Assembly: GCA_011317545.1 (NCBI GenBank)
Contig: WUJK01000020.1
Coordinates: forward strand, 1 to 58,108
Direction of reading: 5' to 3'
Source of the DNA: Coniella vitis
Lineage: Eukaryota > Ascomycota > Sordariomycetes > Diaporthales > Schizoparmaceae
DNA: 58,108 nucleotides
The translations under genes were made by a program, and so were the position numbers. The notes beneath the pieces are model-generated. The model saw only the letters and a list, made by a program, of their open reading frames with translations, searched no databases and was not told the origin of the DNA. Shown here piece by piece: positions 1-13,587 of the stretch. Every line of letters begins with the position of its first letter. The first letter of the stretch is position 1.

Positions 1-3000
1 TAGATAAGGGGCTTAAACGAATTTATATATACCTCTAAATCGAGAAGAGCTAAGATAATAGCTACCCTAAGATATAATAAACCTCGATAACTTATAGAGA
101 AGGATCTAGCGATAGTTAATACCTAATAGAATAAGGGATACTATAGATTAGGATACGATATAATAGGATTCTATAGATAGTAGGATATATTATCGCGATA
201 AGTTTAAGAAGAAAACTAAGTATATATAATGATATCTCCTTATAATAGCAATTATATAAGACGAAGATACGTTTAGAAACCTCTCCGGTATATTAGAAGA
301 GTATCGGAAGTTTATAAAACTATTTTAAGGAAAATTCGATAACAGCCTACTAGAGTATAGCCTATACGATTATAAGATCCTACTTAAAGAAGGAGAATAA
401 CTAAAGTTCTTTCCTATTTACGGATTAGATAAGGATAAACTTAAAGTACTTAGAGAATATATCGACGAAAATCTTAAAAAAGGCTATATTAAACCCTCCT
501 ATTTACTAGCAGGATACCTAATCTTATTTATACTAAAGAAAAACGGTAAACTACGATTATACGTTAACTATCGGCAACTTAACGATATTATAATTAAGAA
601 TCGGTACCCCCTTACCTCTCTTTAAAGAACTTAGAGATAGACTTAGAGGAGCTTAATAGTTTATAGCCCTCGACCTTAAGGAAGGATATACGTATATTCG
701 TATTAAACCCGGAGAAGAATAGAAAATAGCGTTTAGAATATGCTATAGATATTTCGAATATCTTATTATACTATTCGGACTTACTAACGCCCCTATATTA
801 TTCCAGGAAATAATAAACTTTATCTTATACGAATACCTCGACTATTTTATAATCGCTTACCTAGATAATATCCTTATCTACTTAAAGATATTCGAGGAAT
901 ACTAGAAGTATATTACGATAATCCTATAAATCCTCTAAGATAATAAGATTTTAGTAGAACCTACTAAATATAACTAGAATACTTAAGAAGTTAACTACCT
1001 CGGATATACTATTATACTAGGGTATATACGAATATAGAAAAGATAAAGTATAAGCAGTTAGGGATTAGCCTATACCTTAGAACGTTAAGGATATTAAAGC
1101 CTTCTTAAGCTACGCTAACTTCTACCGGTAATTTATTAAGAACTATAGTAGTATTATAGTACTACTTATAGAACTTACGAAAAAGGATACTACCTTTAAC
1201 TAGAACGAATAAGTATAGAAAGCCTTTAGTATAATCAAGGATATAGTTATATTAGAACTAATCCTAGTCGAAGCAGACTAAGATAAAGTTTTCGAGATCG
1301 AGATAGACGTATTAGATTATATACTCGGTGGATAACTCGGATAATAAGACGATAAAGGACGACTACGGATAATTAGCAACTTTAGTAAAAAGCTAAACGG
1401 ACTAGAACTTAACTATAGAATACCCGATTAGGAACTTATAGTAATAATAGAAGCCTTTAGGGAATAGTAATACTACCTTATCAGCGTAAAATAATAAATC
1501 CTTATATATACGGATTATAAGAACCTTTAGGTATTTACCCTAATAAAGCAACTTAATAAACGATAAGTTAGATAGTACGAATTTCTATTAGAATTCGATT
1601 TTAAAATTATCTACCGTAAAGGTAAAGAAAACGAATAAGCAAATACTCTTAGCAGACGGTTAGACTATAAGGATAGTAATAGCAAAGACTAGGATATTAT
1701 AGTAATCTTTAGGGAAGATTCGGAAGGTAACCTTACTATACTATCTATTACTAAGGAACTTAACGTAATACTACGTATCGAAGGAGAAATACCTAACCTC
1801 GATAATATAATAACACCGGAATAAAACGACTATATTAGAAGCATCTATAATATACTAGTATATAAATACTAAGGAATTAGAGCAACCTATAAAAGGATCT
1901 AACGTTATTAGAATCCACTAAGCCTTAAGAAACGAGTTATAAATATCGTTAATAACTATAATATATATAAACGAAATAAGATAGAATAATATAAACCTTA
2001 CGGACTATTATAACCTCTACTAATACCTACGACTATTTAATTATCTATTAGTCTAGACTTTATTATTAAGCTACCCCTCTTACGAGAACCCTTAACTTAG
2101 GTATAATATAATAATATCCTAGTAGTAGTTTATAGACTAAGCAAATACGTATACTTCCTACTATATAAAGAAAGTAATACCGTAGAAGAACTCGTATATA
2201 TATTCCTCCGTATTATTATCGCTAACTACGGAATACCTTAGGAAATTATATTAGATAGAGATAGAAAATTCGTATCGAAATTCTAGATCTTACTTACTAA
2301 ATACCTCGGAATAATATAACGTATATCTACGGTATTTTATCCTTAGATAGACGGATAAATAGAACGTACTAACTAGATTATAGAATAATATCTATAATAC
2401 TATATTAACTACGAATAAAACAATTAGGTCGAACTTTTACTAACCGCGTAATTCGCCTATAATAGCGTAGATATAACGAGTATAGGAAAATTACTATTCT
2501 TCCTACTCTATAGATATAACCCTATAGTATACTACGAAATACTATTAGGTAGAAACGCAGAAACAGCAGACTAATATACTAGAAGAATTAAGCAATTATA
2601 CGAAGATACTCGACGTATACTTTAGGACGTTAAAGAATAAATAACGAAATATACTAACTAGAAAAGGATTAAAGGATTAATCCTATAGAAGGGAGATAAA
2701 GTCTACCTTAACCGCAAAAATATTAAAACTACCAGACCTAATAATAAACTCGACTATAAAAAACTCGGACCTTATAAAATTATATAATAAATTTCACTAG
2801 TTAACTATAAACTTAAAATCCTATATATATATCTATACCCAGTCTTCTATATTTTACTCCTAGAACTAGCATTAGTAGACGTAGAACTCTCGTATAATAT
2901 AGATATTATCGAACTAGAATAAGCATAGTACGAAGTTAAATAGATCCTCGACTTACGTAAGCGCAGATGCGGAAAATAATACCTTATTAAATAGAAAAAC

Positions 3001-3092
3001 TACGATAATTCGGAAAATACTTAGGAACTACTAAAGAACGTATACCTAGATCTTATTAAAGAATACGAAAATAAAAGGTTATTATAACCTTA
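1..3092 (+). pseudogene. E1 pol remnant: reverse transcriptase, RNase H, integrase with chromodomain
   Basis: Read past its TAA/TAG codons, one frame gives a Ty3/gypsy pol. The RT region near 450-620 contains ENLKKGYIKPS-like sequence. The polymerase box at 858-869 reads Y-L-D-N instead of Y-L-D-D, a GAT to AAT change that removes a catalytic aspartate. RNase H follows at about 1200-1680, then the integrase DDE core at about 2040-2370 and a chromodomain-like C-terminus at about 2920-3080. The stops sit where Gln or Trp codons are expected, as RIP would produce. It cannot make active enzyme. Confidence 0.88.
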
Positions 3093-3101
3093 AATAGAGA
3101 A

Positions 3102-3173
3102 GGTACTATAGGGAATCGAACCCCGGACCTCCTAGTAAAAAACCAGGAGCTCTAACTACTAAGCTATAAAACT
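3102..3173 (-). repeat. tRNA-Arg(UCU)-like tract in E1
   Basis: On the minus strand a D arm, anticodon arm and T arm can be drawn, with box A-like GCTTAGTAGTTAGAGC and box B GGTTCGATTCC. The first acceptor strand does not pair with the last seven bases, so this is not a normal tRNA gene. The same tract lies at the same place in E2, E8 and E9. Confidence 0.6.
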
Positions 3174-3224
3174 ACTTATATCTTTAACTATAATAATTAC
3201 CTATAGGAATAACTAGACCCCTTA

Positions 3225-3890
3225 TTAAGAGCTACCTATACTCGGACTCCCTAAGTCGAATCCGGACTAATTAATCGCAGCGTTAGGCGCTACTAATATA
3301 TTCTAGTCCGTACCTTTAAACAAAGGATCCTATATAGATAAAACGGCCTCCTTAGCAGCTACAGTTTAAATAGCCTCGGTAACTCGCTTATACTCCTCCT
3401 CTTCTAAACCAGCGTTTACTAACTTTACACCCTTCTCCTAAAGAAACCGTCGTTATTTCTTTAGATAAGATAATCTAGCTAAAGTCTCTATTAAACGGGC
3501 TTATATATCGGTAAGTTCCCTCTAACGCTTAAGCAGACGCTCCTCTTCCTCTAACTTACGATTATCTAAATATATTAACTTATTATTAATCTTAGATACT
3601 AAGGAAGGAATTAATACCGGTATAGTAAGAACTACTAAGAAAAACTACTTATACGAGGATACTAGTACCTATAATATATTATAAGAACGATTCCGTTTAG
3701 TATATTACGTATAACTTTTTATACTATTAACTATCTTATATACTAACCCCTCCTCTAGGTATAACGAATAAAGTATAACTTCGTAACCTTAGGTTTCGAT
3801 ATATGCAAAACGATTTAAAGTAGTAATACGCTTCTTAGATAAAGATAAAGACGGATTTATAGTATACGATTTTATAATCCTAGAAGATAT
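3225..3890 (-). pseudogene. E1 copy of the antisense coiled-coil frame
   Basis: It is colinear with the better preserved frame in E8 (19366-20031), from which the ends are transferred. It lies between the end of pol and the 3' LTR and is read against the element. The copy is RIP-mutated and carries several in-frame TAA/TAG codons at former Gln/Trp positions. Its function is unknown. Confidence 0.6.
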
Positions 3891-3991
3891 AATAAATTAG
3901 GAAGGTATAATCCGAAGTAAGAATATTAGGCAGGACTACTTATAGAAATACTATAGGTCTTTAGGGATAAAGACCGATAGAAGGGAGATAA

Positions 3992-4447
3992 TATTATAAC
4001 CTATAAATATATAGGTTATAGGAATAGGCTAGCGCAATTATATACTAGTAAATCGGAACCTTAACGGACCGATAGGGATCTCTTATATAAGGAATACAGA
4101 TAATATAATTAGGGTTAGGGTAAAGCCTATAAGAGATTATTATTACCTATCGGATAGTTAATAGGTAATTATAGGTATTAATAGGCTTAGATAGGCTATA
4201 TATTAATAAATAGAATAACGGAAGGATATAAGGACGGTAGATTTCCTAGCTATTAGATAGTTTTCCTTATAGTCTTTAGTTATAAATCTAAGTATTATTT
4301 TATATAATAGGGTAAACCCTCTTAATTACTTATAATACTTAATATTACTCGATAACGTACGAAGACTTAAAGGTAATACTTCCCTACCTACTAATATATA
4401 ACTTATAGGTACTTCTAGAATCCGGGATTCAGGTAAGGATTATTATA
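3992..4447 (+). repeat. Family A1 LTR (456 bp), shared by E1 and E2
   Basis: It starts tattataacc and ends ggattattata, the RIPed forms of TG...CA ends. A polypurine tract (agaagggagataa) ends just before it, which fits the 3' LTR of E1. Its centre contains the double TTAGGG-type motif seen in all family A LTRs. Confidence 0.9.
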
Positions 4448-4502
4448 TTTTTATAACTCTTATTTAGGACGGTCTATATATACCTCTTAGGTAATATTAA
4501 GT

Positions 4503-6680
4503 ATAGTAATAGCTCCTTAAACTCCTACCCTATCTACCTTAGGCGAAGGACGCCGCTAGGTTATAACTTAGGAAGATATAATATACTAATTAATCGAACT
4601 TACCTAATAACTCGCTATACTCCGATAGGCTTAGGAGTAGTAGAATCGTATTATCTATCGGCAGGCTTAGCAAATCGAATAATACTAAGCTATAGCCGCT
4701 ATACCCCTAGCGCCTATTATCCAGAACACCGGTAATAGCTATAAGATAGATAAACCTGCTATATATAACGGCAACTAAAAGACGCTTTAAGGGTTCCTTA
4801 CTTATTATAAAGCGTACTTCCTATATAATATAGCCTAGTTTACTACTAAACCCGATAAAGTTATCCTAGCCGGTATATAACTCGAAAAGGATATACTTAT
4901 CTAGTATAAACCCTTACTTCGTAACTATATTAAATATCTAGGCAACCTCGATTAACGCAAGATAACTACTAAGAATATATTCGATTTATTCGTAGGATTC
5001 GAACGTATCCTTAAGGAAATATTTAGCAATCCTAACGAAGAATAGACTATAGCGTAGCAACTTATAGAACTTAAGCAGAATAAGTCTGCTTTAGCTTATA
5101 CGGTTCGCTTTAAGTAACTCTTAATACGCCTCCCTTAGGAAGATAAGAACCTTATAGAATACTACTATAGAGGATTTAAGGACGAGGTTAAGGACGAAAT
5201 CTCTAAGCAGGACTAGCCTAAAGACTTTATAATATTTAGTAATAACGCTATTTATATCGATAACCGTCTCTACGAAAGATATATAGAGAAAAGCAAGAAA
5301 GGAGGAAGCTATACTATATAGAGGAATTACGCTAATATAGGACGGCGGATTTAATAGATAACTAACCGTAGCTTCTAGTAATAAGGTACGGTAATTAGCG
5401 GCACTATATACTTAGGCCCTATAGAGCTCGATATAGCTTAACGTAAACCTATAAGTAAGGAATACTTTAACTATAGTAAGATAGGCTACTTCGTACGAGA
5501 GTACCGATAACCTAAGAAACCCAGGGAATTTAAGAAAGTCCCCGAAGGACGATAAGCTAATATTATAATACGCGAGGTTATAAACTCTACTCCTAGCTAA
5601 AACCAGCTTCTAGAGTAAGCATCGGACGACTCCGATTATAAACTCCTTAACTAGACCTTCTATTATAAGGATAATTATATAATATACCTCTCGGTAAAGC
5701 AAGGCTTAGGATAGTTCCCTTAGAAACCTCGCAAGGAACGATAAATTGCAGTTACCTAGAGGATACCTCTCCTAACGGATACTTTATAAAGTAATATTAC
5801 GGAAATTACGGAATAATAGGAAACGCTTAGCATCGGTTAGAGTACTAGCACCTAAACTATTAATAAAGAAATAAGCTTAGAATTAGAAAGCTCTATAAAC
5901 GAAGATATTAATAAAGGAAACGTATACTACCTTATCTATAGTATTATACTTAGAGAACTATTCCGAATAATATCTTATTAAGACAAAACCCCCCTTATAT
6001 AGGAAGACGCGTAAATTAATTACCTCTACGAAAAATACTATTAGATCGTATAGTTTACCTATATTATATATAATTATAGATAATACTTTAAATATAAAGT
6101 AATTAACGAATAGTTCCCTACGCGCGAGATAGGGTATAGTATTATCGCCTACGATAACGATAATAGCGATTATTATAAAGTACTTAGAACTAGGGGAAAC
6201 TACGCTAGCATTAGCCTTATATATAATACCCCCTACGAATATACTATACGATAAGTAAAATAGTACTAATATATAATACCCTAGTACGCACCTTACGCGT
6301 AAGAAAAAGCGCTCGACTAGTATAGAATACGCAAACAGAAATAAAGGGAAAAGCTTATAAAGCCTATATACGCAGAACCTATATACTATAGCTTCTATAA
6401 GCGCGCCGACTATATAGAACACCTAGCGGATAAAGTATATACCTACTATAACCTTAAGGATAGTTAGCCCGGAGCATAGACTCCGTATACCGAAGAAGAA
6501 AATTAAGCGCGCCTATAATAACAGGCCGTAGTATATATACGATACGGAATATAATAAGCTAAGAACCTAGTATAAATAGTAGCTCTTAGAGTATAGTAAA
6601 AATAGCAGAACCTAAAAGGTAAGGATCGCCTATAAGGGATAATAAGCGATTAGAACTTATAGCAAAGTCCCTTTATACGA
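4503..6680 (+). pseudogene. E2 gag remnant
   Basis: The frame appears to start at an ATA (former ATG) at 4503 and opens with a Gln-rich, helical stretch. A retrotransposon capsid-type region follows at about 4780-5250, and then a CX2CX4HX4C zinc knuckle at 5463-5504 in which all three Cys and the His have become Tyr. Downstream is a long acidic and Tyr-rich extension that ends close to the protease. Gag should form the particle and bind element RNA. The pol frame is offset by -1 from gag. Many TAA/TAG codons make this copy dead. The hydrophobic open frame on the opposite strand is a composition artefact. Confidence 0.82.
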
Positions 6681-9600
6681 TAGATAGCTCGACGTACGAA
6701 TATTTAAAAATCGTAGTACGAATTAATAATAAATACTATATAGCACTCCTAGATAGCGGAGTATAAGGAAACTTTATATCCCTAAGCATTATTAATAGAG
6801 AACGAATACCTTAGAAGAAGAAGATAGAACCCTATAAACTTAGCACTATAGAAGGTATAGAAGTCGCTTATAGCTAAGGTATTATCGATATAGAATCTAA
6901 TTAATTACTAGTTATAATCTACGGACATATAATACTAATAAACTTCGATATTATAGATACCGTATAATATAAGCTAATTTTAGGTATATTATAGTTAAGA
7001 AAGGAAAATCCTCGAATCGATTAGACTAATAGCTATATTTTATAGGATAAAGCGGTTACCTAAGAAGCGGTTATAATTAAAGGCGTAGGATCGGATTTAG
7101 TTACTAAGCGATACCTAGATAACCGGGGCTTAAACGAATTTATATATACCTCTAAATCGAGAAGAGCTAAAACGATAGCTACCCTAGGATATAATAAACC
7201 TCGATAGCTTATAGAGAAGGATCTAGCGATACTTAATACCTAATAGAATAAGGGATACCGTAGATCAGGATATAATATAATAGGATTCTATAGATAATAG
7301 GATATATTATCGCGATAAGTTTAAGAAGGAACTAAGCATATATAACGATATCTCCTTATAATAGCAATTATATAAGACGAAGATATATTTAGAGACCTCT
7401 CCGGTATACTAGAAGAGTATCGGAAGTTTATAAAACTATTTTAAGGAAAATTCGATAATAGCCTACTAGAGCATAGCCTATATAACTATAAGATCCTACT
7501 TAAAGAAGGAGAATAACTAAAGTTCTTTCCTATTTACGGATTAGATAAGGATAAACTTAAAGTATTTAGAGAATATATCGACGAAAATCTTAAAAAAGGC
7601 TATATTAGACCCTCCTATTTATTAGTAGGATACCTAATCTTATTTATACTAAAGAAAAACGGCAAACTATAACTATACGTTAACTATCGGCAACTTAACG
7701 ATATTATAATTAAGAATCGGTACCCCTTACCTCTCTTTAAAGAACTTAGAGATAGATTTAGAGGAGCCTAATAGTTTATAGCCCTCGACTTTAAGGAAGG
7801 ATATACGTATATTCGTATTAAACCCGGAGAAGAATAGAAAATAGCGTTTAGAATACGCTATAGATATTTCGAATATCTTATTATACTATTTAGACTTACT
7901 AACGCCCCTATATTATTCTAGGAAATAATAAACTTTATCTTATACGAATACCTCGACTATTTTATAATCGCTTACCTAGACGATATCCTTATCTACTTAA
8001 AGATATTCGAGGAATACTAGAAGTATATTACGATAATCCTATAAATCCTCTAAGATAATAAGATTTTAGTAGAACCTATTAAATATAACTAGAATACTTA
8101 AGAAGTTAATTACCTCGGATATACTATTATACTAGGGTATATACGAATATAGAAAGATAAAGTATAGGTAGTTAGGGATTAGCCTATACCTTAGAACGTT
8201 AAGGACGTTAGAGCTTTCTTAGGCTATACTAACTTCTACCGGTAATTTATTAAGAACTATAGTAGTATTATAGCACTATTTATAGAACTTACGAAAAAGG
8301 ATATTACCTTTAACTAGAACGAATAGGTATAGAAAGCCTTTAGTATAATTAAGGATATAGTTATATTAGAACTAATCCTAGTCGAAGCAGACTAAGATAA
8401 AGTTTTCGAGATCGAGATAAACGTATTAGATTATATACTCGGTGGATAACTCGGATAACGAGATAATAAAGGACGATTACGGATAATTAGTAACTTTAGC
8501 AAAAAGCTAAACGGACTAGAACTTAACTACGGAATACCCGATTAGGAACTTATAGTAATAGTAGAAGCCTTTAGGGAATAGCGATACTACCTTATCGGCG
8601 TAAAATAATAAATCCTTATATATATAGATTATAAGAACCTTTAGGTATTTACCTTAATAAAGTAACTTAATAAACGATAAGTTAGATAGTACGAATTTCT
8701 ATTAGAATTCGACTTTAAAATTATCTACCGTAAAGGCAAAGAAAACGAATAAGTAGACGCTCTTAGCAGACGGTTAGACTATAAGGATAGTAATAGCAAA
8801 GATTAGGATATTATAGTAATCTTTAGGGAAGATTCGGAAGGTAACCTTACTATACTATCTATTACTAAGGAACTTAATATAATACTACGTATCGAAGGAG
8901 AAATACCTAACCTCGATAATATAATAATACCGGAATAAAACGACTATATTAGAAGCATCTATAGCGTACTAGCATATAGATACTAAGGAATTAGAGCAAC
9001 CTATAAAAGGATCTAACGTTATTAGAATCTACTAAGCCTTAAGAAACGAGTTATAGATATCGTTAATAACTATAATATATATAAACGAAATAAAATAGAA
9101 CGATATAAACCTTACGGACTACTATAACCTCTACTAATACCTATAACTATTTAGTTATCTATTAGTCTAGACTTTATTACTAAGCTACCCCTCTTACGAG
9201 AACCTTTAACTTAAGTATAATACGATAGTATCCTAGTAGTAGTTTATAGACTAAGCAAATACGTATACTTCCTACTATATAAAGAAAGTAATACCGTAGA
9301 AGAACTCGTATATATATTCCTCCGTATTATTATCGCTAACTACGGAATACCTTAGGAAATTATATTAGATAGAGATAGAAAATTCGTATCGAAATTCTAG
9401 ATCTTACTTACCAAATACCTCGGAATAATATAACGTATATCTACGGCATTTTATCCTTAGATAGATAGATAAATAGAACGTACTAACCAGATTATAGAAT
9501 AATATCTACGATACTACGTTAACTATAAACAAGATAATTAGGTCGAACTTTTGCTAACCGCGCAGTTCGCTTATAATAGCGTAAATATAATAAGTATAGG

Positions 9601-10206
9601 AAAATTACTATTCTTCCTACTCTACGGATATAACCCTACGGTATACTACGAAATACTACTAAGTGGAAACGCAGAAATAGTAGACTAATACGCTAGAAGA
9701 ATTAAGCAATTATACGAAGATACTCGACGTATACTTTAGGACGTTAAAGAATAAATAACGAAATACGCTAACTAGAAAAGGATTAAGGGGTTAATCCTAT
9801 AGAAGGGAGATAAAATCTACCTTAACCGTAAAAATATTAAAACCACTAGACCTAGCAATAAACTCGACTATAAAAAACTCGGACCTTATAAAATTATATA
9901 ATAAATTTTACTAGTTAACTACGAACTTAAAATCCTATATATATATCTATACCCAGTCTTCCACATTTTACTCCTAGAACTAGTACTAGCAGACGCAGAA
10001 CTCTCGTATAATATAGATATTATCGAACTAGAATAAGTATAATACGAAGTTAAACAGATCCTCGACTTACGTAAGCGTAGACACAGAAAACAATACCTTA
10101 TTAAATAGAAAAACTATAATAATTCGGAAAATACTTAGGAATTACTAAAGAACGTATACCTAGATCTTATTAAAGAATACGAAAATAAAAAGTTATTATA
10201 GCCTTA
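6650..10206 (+). pseudogene. E2 pol remnant: protease, RT, RNase H, integrase-chromodomain
   Basis: A single frame reads through RIP-type stops. The retropepsin L-L-D-S-G is at about 6746-6760. In RT the intact Y-L-D-D box is at 7973-7984. RNase H lies at about 8310-8780. The integrase zinc-binding region is at about 8950-9110 with its Cys changed to Tyr. The DDE core has D at 9170-9172, D at 9368-9370 and E at 9476-9478, a 35-residue spacing between the last two. A chromodomain-like segment lies at about 10020-10160. The gene order PR-RT-RH-IN defines Ty3/gypsy, and the chromodomain defines a chromovirus. The catalytic residues survive although the frame is broken by stops. Confidence 0.88.
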
Positions 10207-10215
10207 AATAGAGAA

Positions 10216-10287
10216 GGTATTATAGGGAATTAAACCCCGGACCTCCTAGTAAGAAACTAGGAGCTCTAACTACTAAGCTATAAGACT
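10216..10287 (-). repeat. tRNA-Arg(UCU)-like tract in E2
   Basis: It matches the tract in E1, E8 and E9: a D arm, an anticodon arm with loop tttctta (anticodon TCT), and a T arm altered by RIP. The acceptor stem does not close, so it is not called as a tRNA gene. Confidence 0.6.
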
Positions 10288-10338
10288 ACTCGTATCTTTA
10301 ATTATAATAACTACCTATAGGAATAACCAGACCCCTTA

Positions 10339-11004
10339 TTAAGAGCTACCTATACTCGGACTCCCTAAGTCGAATCCGGACTAATTAATCGTAGCGTTAG
10401 GCGCTACTAACGTATTCTAGTCTATACTTTTAAACGAAGGATCCTATATAGATAAAACGGCCTCCTTAGCAGCTATAGTTTAAACAGCCTCGGTAACTCG
10501 CTTACGCTCCTCCTCTTCTAAACTAGCGTTTACTAACTTTATACCCTTCTCCTAAAGAAACCGTCGTTATTTCTTTAGATAAGATAATCTAACCAAAGTC
10601 TCTATTAAACGGGCTTATATATCGGTAAGTTCCCTCTAACGCTTAAGCAGATACTCCTCTTCCTCTAACTTATAACTATCTAAATATATTAACTCGTCGT
10701 TAATCTTAGATATTAAGGAAGAAATTAATACCGGTATAATAAGAACTACTAAGAAAAACCACTTATACGAGGATACTAGCACCTATAACGTATTATAAGA
10801 ACGATTCCGTTTAGTATATTACGTATAACTTTTCATACTATCAACTATCTTATATACTAACCCCTCCTCTAGGCATAACGAATAAAGTATAACTTCGTAA
10901 CCTTAGGTTTCGATATATACAAAACGATTTAAAGTAGTAATACGCTTCTTAGATAAAGATAAAGACGGATTCGTAGTATACGATTTTATAATCCTAGAAG
11001 ATAT
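10339..11004 (-). pseudogene. E2 copy of the antisense coiled-coil frame
   Basis: It is colinear with the E8 frame at 19366-20031 and read opposite to E2. It starts close to the 3' LTR and ends just before the tRNA-like tract. Its stops are of RIP type. The product is unrecognised beyond a predicted Arg/Glu-rich coiled coil. Confidence 0.6.
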
Positions 11005-11105
11005 AACGAATTAGGAAGGCATAATCCGAAGTAAGAATATTAGGCAGGATTATTTACGGAAATACTATAGATCTTTAGGGATAAAGACCGATAGAAGGGA
11101 GATAA

Positions 11106-11561
11106 TATTATAACCTATAAATATACAGGTTATAGGAATAGGCTAGCGTAACTATATACTAGCAAATCGGAACCTTAATAAACCGATAGGGATCTCTTAT
11201 ATAAGGAATACGGATAATATAATTAGGGTTAGGGTAAAGCCTATAAGAGATTACTATTACCTATCGGATAGTTAATAGGTAACTATAGGCATTAATAGGC
11301 TTAGATAGGCTACGTATTAATAAATAGAATAACGGAAGGATATAAGGACGGTGGATTTCCTAGCTATTAGATAGTTTTCCTTATAGTCTTTAGTTGTAAA
11401 TCTAAGTATTATTTTATATAATAGGGTAAACCCTCTTGATTACTTATAACACTTAATATTGCTCGATAACGTACGAAGACTTAAAGGTAATACTTCCCCA
11501 CCTACTAATATACAACTTATAGGTACTTCCAGAATCCGGGATTCAGGCAAGGATCATTATA
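11106..11561 (+). repeat. Family A1 LTR (456 bp), 3' LTR of E2
   Basis: It follows the polypurine tract agaagggagataa and has RIPed TG...CA ends. Inverted gag sequence of E3 begins at the next base. Confidence 0.9.
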
Positions 11562-13532
11562 TCCCGGCTAACTATCTTTAAGGTTATAATAGGTATACGC
11601 TTTATCCGCTAGGTATTCTATATAATCGGCGCGCTTATAGAAGCTATAGTATATAGGTTCTACGTATACGGGCTTTACGAGCTTTTCCCTTTATTTCTAT
11701 TCGTATATTCTATACTAATCGAGCGCTTTTTCTTACGCGTAAGGTATATACTAGGGTATCGTATATTAGTACTATTTTACTTATCGTATAGTATATTTAT
11801 AGGGGGTATTATATATAAGGCCGATATTAGTATAGTTTCCCCTTATTCTAAGTACTTTATAATAATTGCTATTATCGTTATTATAGGCGATAATACTATA
11901 CCCTGCCTTATATATAGGGAACTATTTATTAGTTACCTTATATTTAAAGTATTATCTATAATTATATATAATATAGGTAAATTATATAATCTAGTAGTAT
12001 TTTTTATAGAGGTAATTAATTCGTATATCTTCCTATATAAGGGGGGTTTCGTCTTAATAGGTTATTATCCTAAATAATTCCCTAAGTATAATACCGTAGA
12101 TAAGGTAATATATATCTCCTTTATCGATATCTTCGTTTATAGAGCTTTCTAATTCTAAGCTTATTTCTTCGTTAATAGTTTAGGTATTAGTATTCTAACC
12201 GATACTAAGCGTTTCCTATTATTCCGTAATTTCCGTAATATTATTTTATAGAATATCCGTTAGGAGAGGCGTCCTTTAGGTAATTATAATTTATCGTTCC
12301 TTATAAGGTTTCTAAGGGAATTATCCTAAGCCTTACTTTACCGAGAGGTATATTATATAATTATCCTTATAATAAAAGGTCTAGTTAAGGAGTCTATAAT
12401 CGGAGTTATCTAATACTTATTCTAGAAGCTAATTTTAATTAGGAGTAGAGTCTATAGTCTTATATATTATAATATTAACTTATTATCCTTCGGGGACTTT
12501 CTTAAATTCTCTAGGTTTCTTAGGTTATCGGTATTCTTATATAAAGTAGCTTATCTTACCGTAGTTAAAGTATTCCTTATTTATAGGTTTACGCTAAGCT
12601 ATATCGAGTTCTATAGGGCTTAAGTATATTATACCGCTAATTACCGTACCTTATTACTAGAAGCTACGGTTAATTATCTATTAAATCCGCTGTCCTATAT
12701 TAACGTAATTCCTCTATATAATATAGCTTCCTCCTTTCTTACTTTTCTCTATATATCCTTTATAGAGACGGTTATTAATACGGATAATATTATTATTAAA
12801 TATTATAAAGTCTTTAGGTTAATCCTACTTAAAGATTTCGTCCTTAACCTTATCCTTAAATCCTTTATAATAATATTCTATAAGGTTCTTATATTCCTAA
12901 GGGAGGCGTATTAAGAGTTACTTAAAGCGGACCGTATAAGCTAAAGCGGATTTATTCTACTAAAGTTCTATAAGTTATTATACTATAGTCCGTTCTTCGT
13001 TAGGATCGCTAAATATTTCCTTAAGGATATATTCGAATCCTACGAACGAATCGAATATATTCTTAATAATCGTCTTATATTAATCGAGGTTACTTAGGTA
13101 TTTAATATAATTATAAAGTAAGGGTTTATACTAGATAAGTATATCTTTTTCGAGTTATATACCGGCTAGGATAACTTTATCGGGTTTAGTAGTAAATTAA
13201 GGTATATTATATAGAAAGTACGCCTTATAATAGGTAAGGAACCCTTAAAGCGTTTTTTAATTACTATTATATATAATAGGTTTATCTATCTTATAGCTAT
13301 TACCGGTATTTTAAATAATAGGCGTTAGGGGCGTAGCGGCCGTAGCTTAATATTATTCGAGCTATTAGGCCTGCTTATAAATAGTACGATTCTATTACTC
13401 CTAATTCTACTAAAGTATAATAAGTTATTAGGTAAATTCGATTAATTAATATATTATATCTTCCTAAGTTATAACCTAATAATATCCTTCTCCTAAGGTA
13501 AACGGGGTAGGAGTTTAAGGAGCTATTATTAT
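11562..13532 (-). pseudogene. E3 gag remnant (C-terminal end cut by the E2 junction)
   Basis: It is colinear with the E2 gag region from about 6470 back to the gag start. The zinc-knuckle region is RIPed. The sense frame is full of TAA/TAG, while the opposite strand looks open only because RIP stops are strand-specific. Confidence 0.75.
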
Positions 13533-13587
13533 ACTTAATATTACCTAAGAGGTATATATAAACCGTCCTAAATAAGAGTTATAAAAA

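Larger units (their letters stand above)
1..4447 (+). mobile_element. Family A chromovirus copy E1 (5' end outside window), ending in an LTR shared with E2
   Basis: The window opens inside the pol gene of a Ty3/gypsy retrotransposon. Base 1 corresponds to about base 7116 of the neighbouring copy E2, and the two stay colinear with an offset of 7114-7115 bases. The copy contains RT, RNase H, integrase, the tRNA-like tract, the antisense frame and an LTR at 3992-4447. That LTR is followed directly by the internal region of E2, so one LTR serves as the 3' LTR of E1 and the 5' LTR of E2. It is heavily RIP-mutated. Confidence 0.9.
3992..11561 (+). mobile_element. Family A chromovirus copy E2, complete (7570 bp)
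   Basis: Two 456-bp LTRs (3992-4447 and 11106-11561) flank gag, protease, RT, RNase H, integrase, a tRNA-like tract and an antisense frame. The total length equals that of E8 exactly, with no net indel between them. There is no TSD of its own, because its left LTR abuts E1. The right LTR end at 11561 abuts an inverted gag fragment of another copy (E3), so E1-E2 appears to be inserted in E3. Confidence 0.9.

Noticed and set aside
5958..6422. Hydrophobic 154-codon minus-strand open frame, with counterparts at 24218-24412 and 42905-43249
   Set aside because: It is the exact complement of gag. RIP puts stops on the sense strand only in gag codons, leaving the opposite strand open; the composition mirrors acidic and Tyr-rich Gag.
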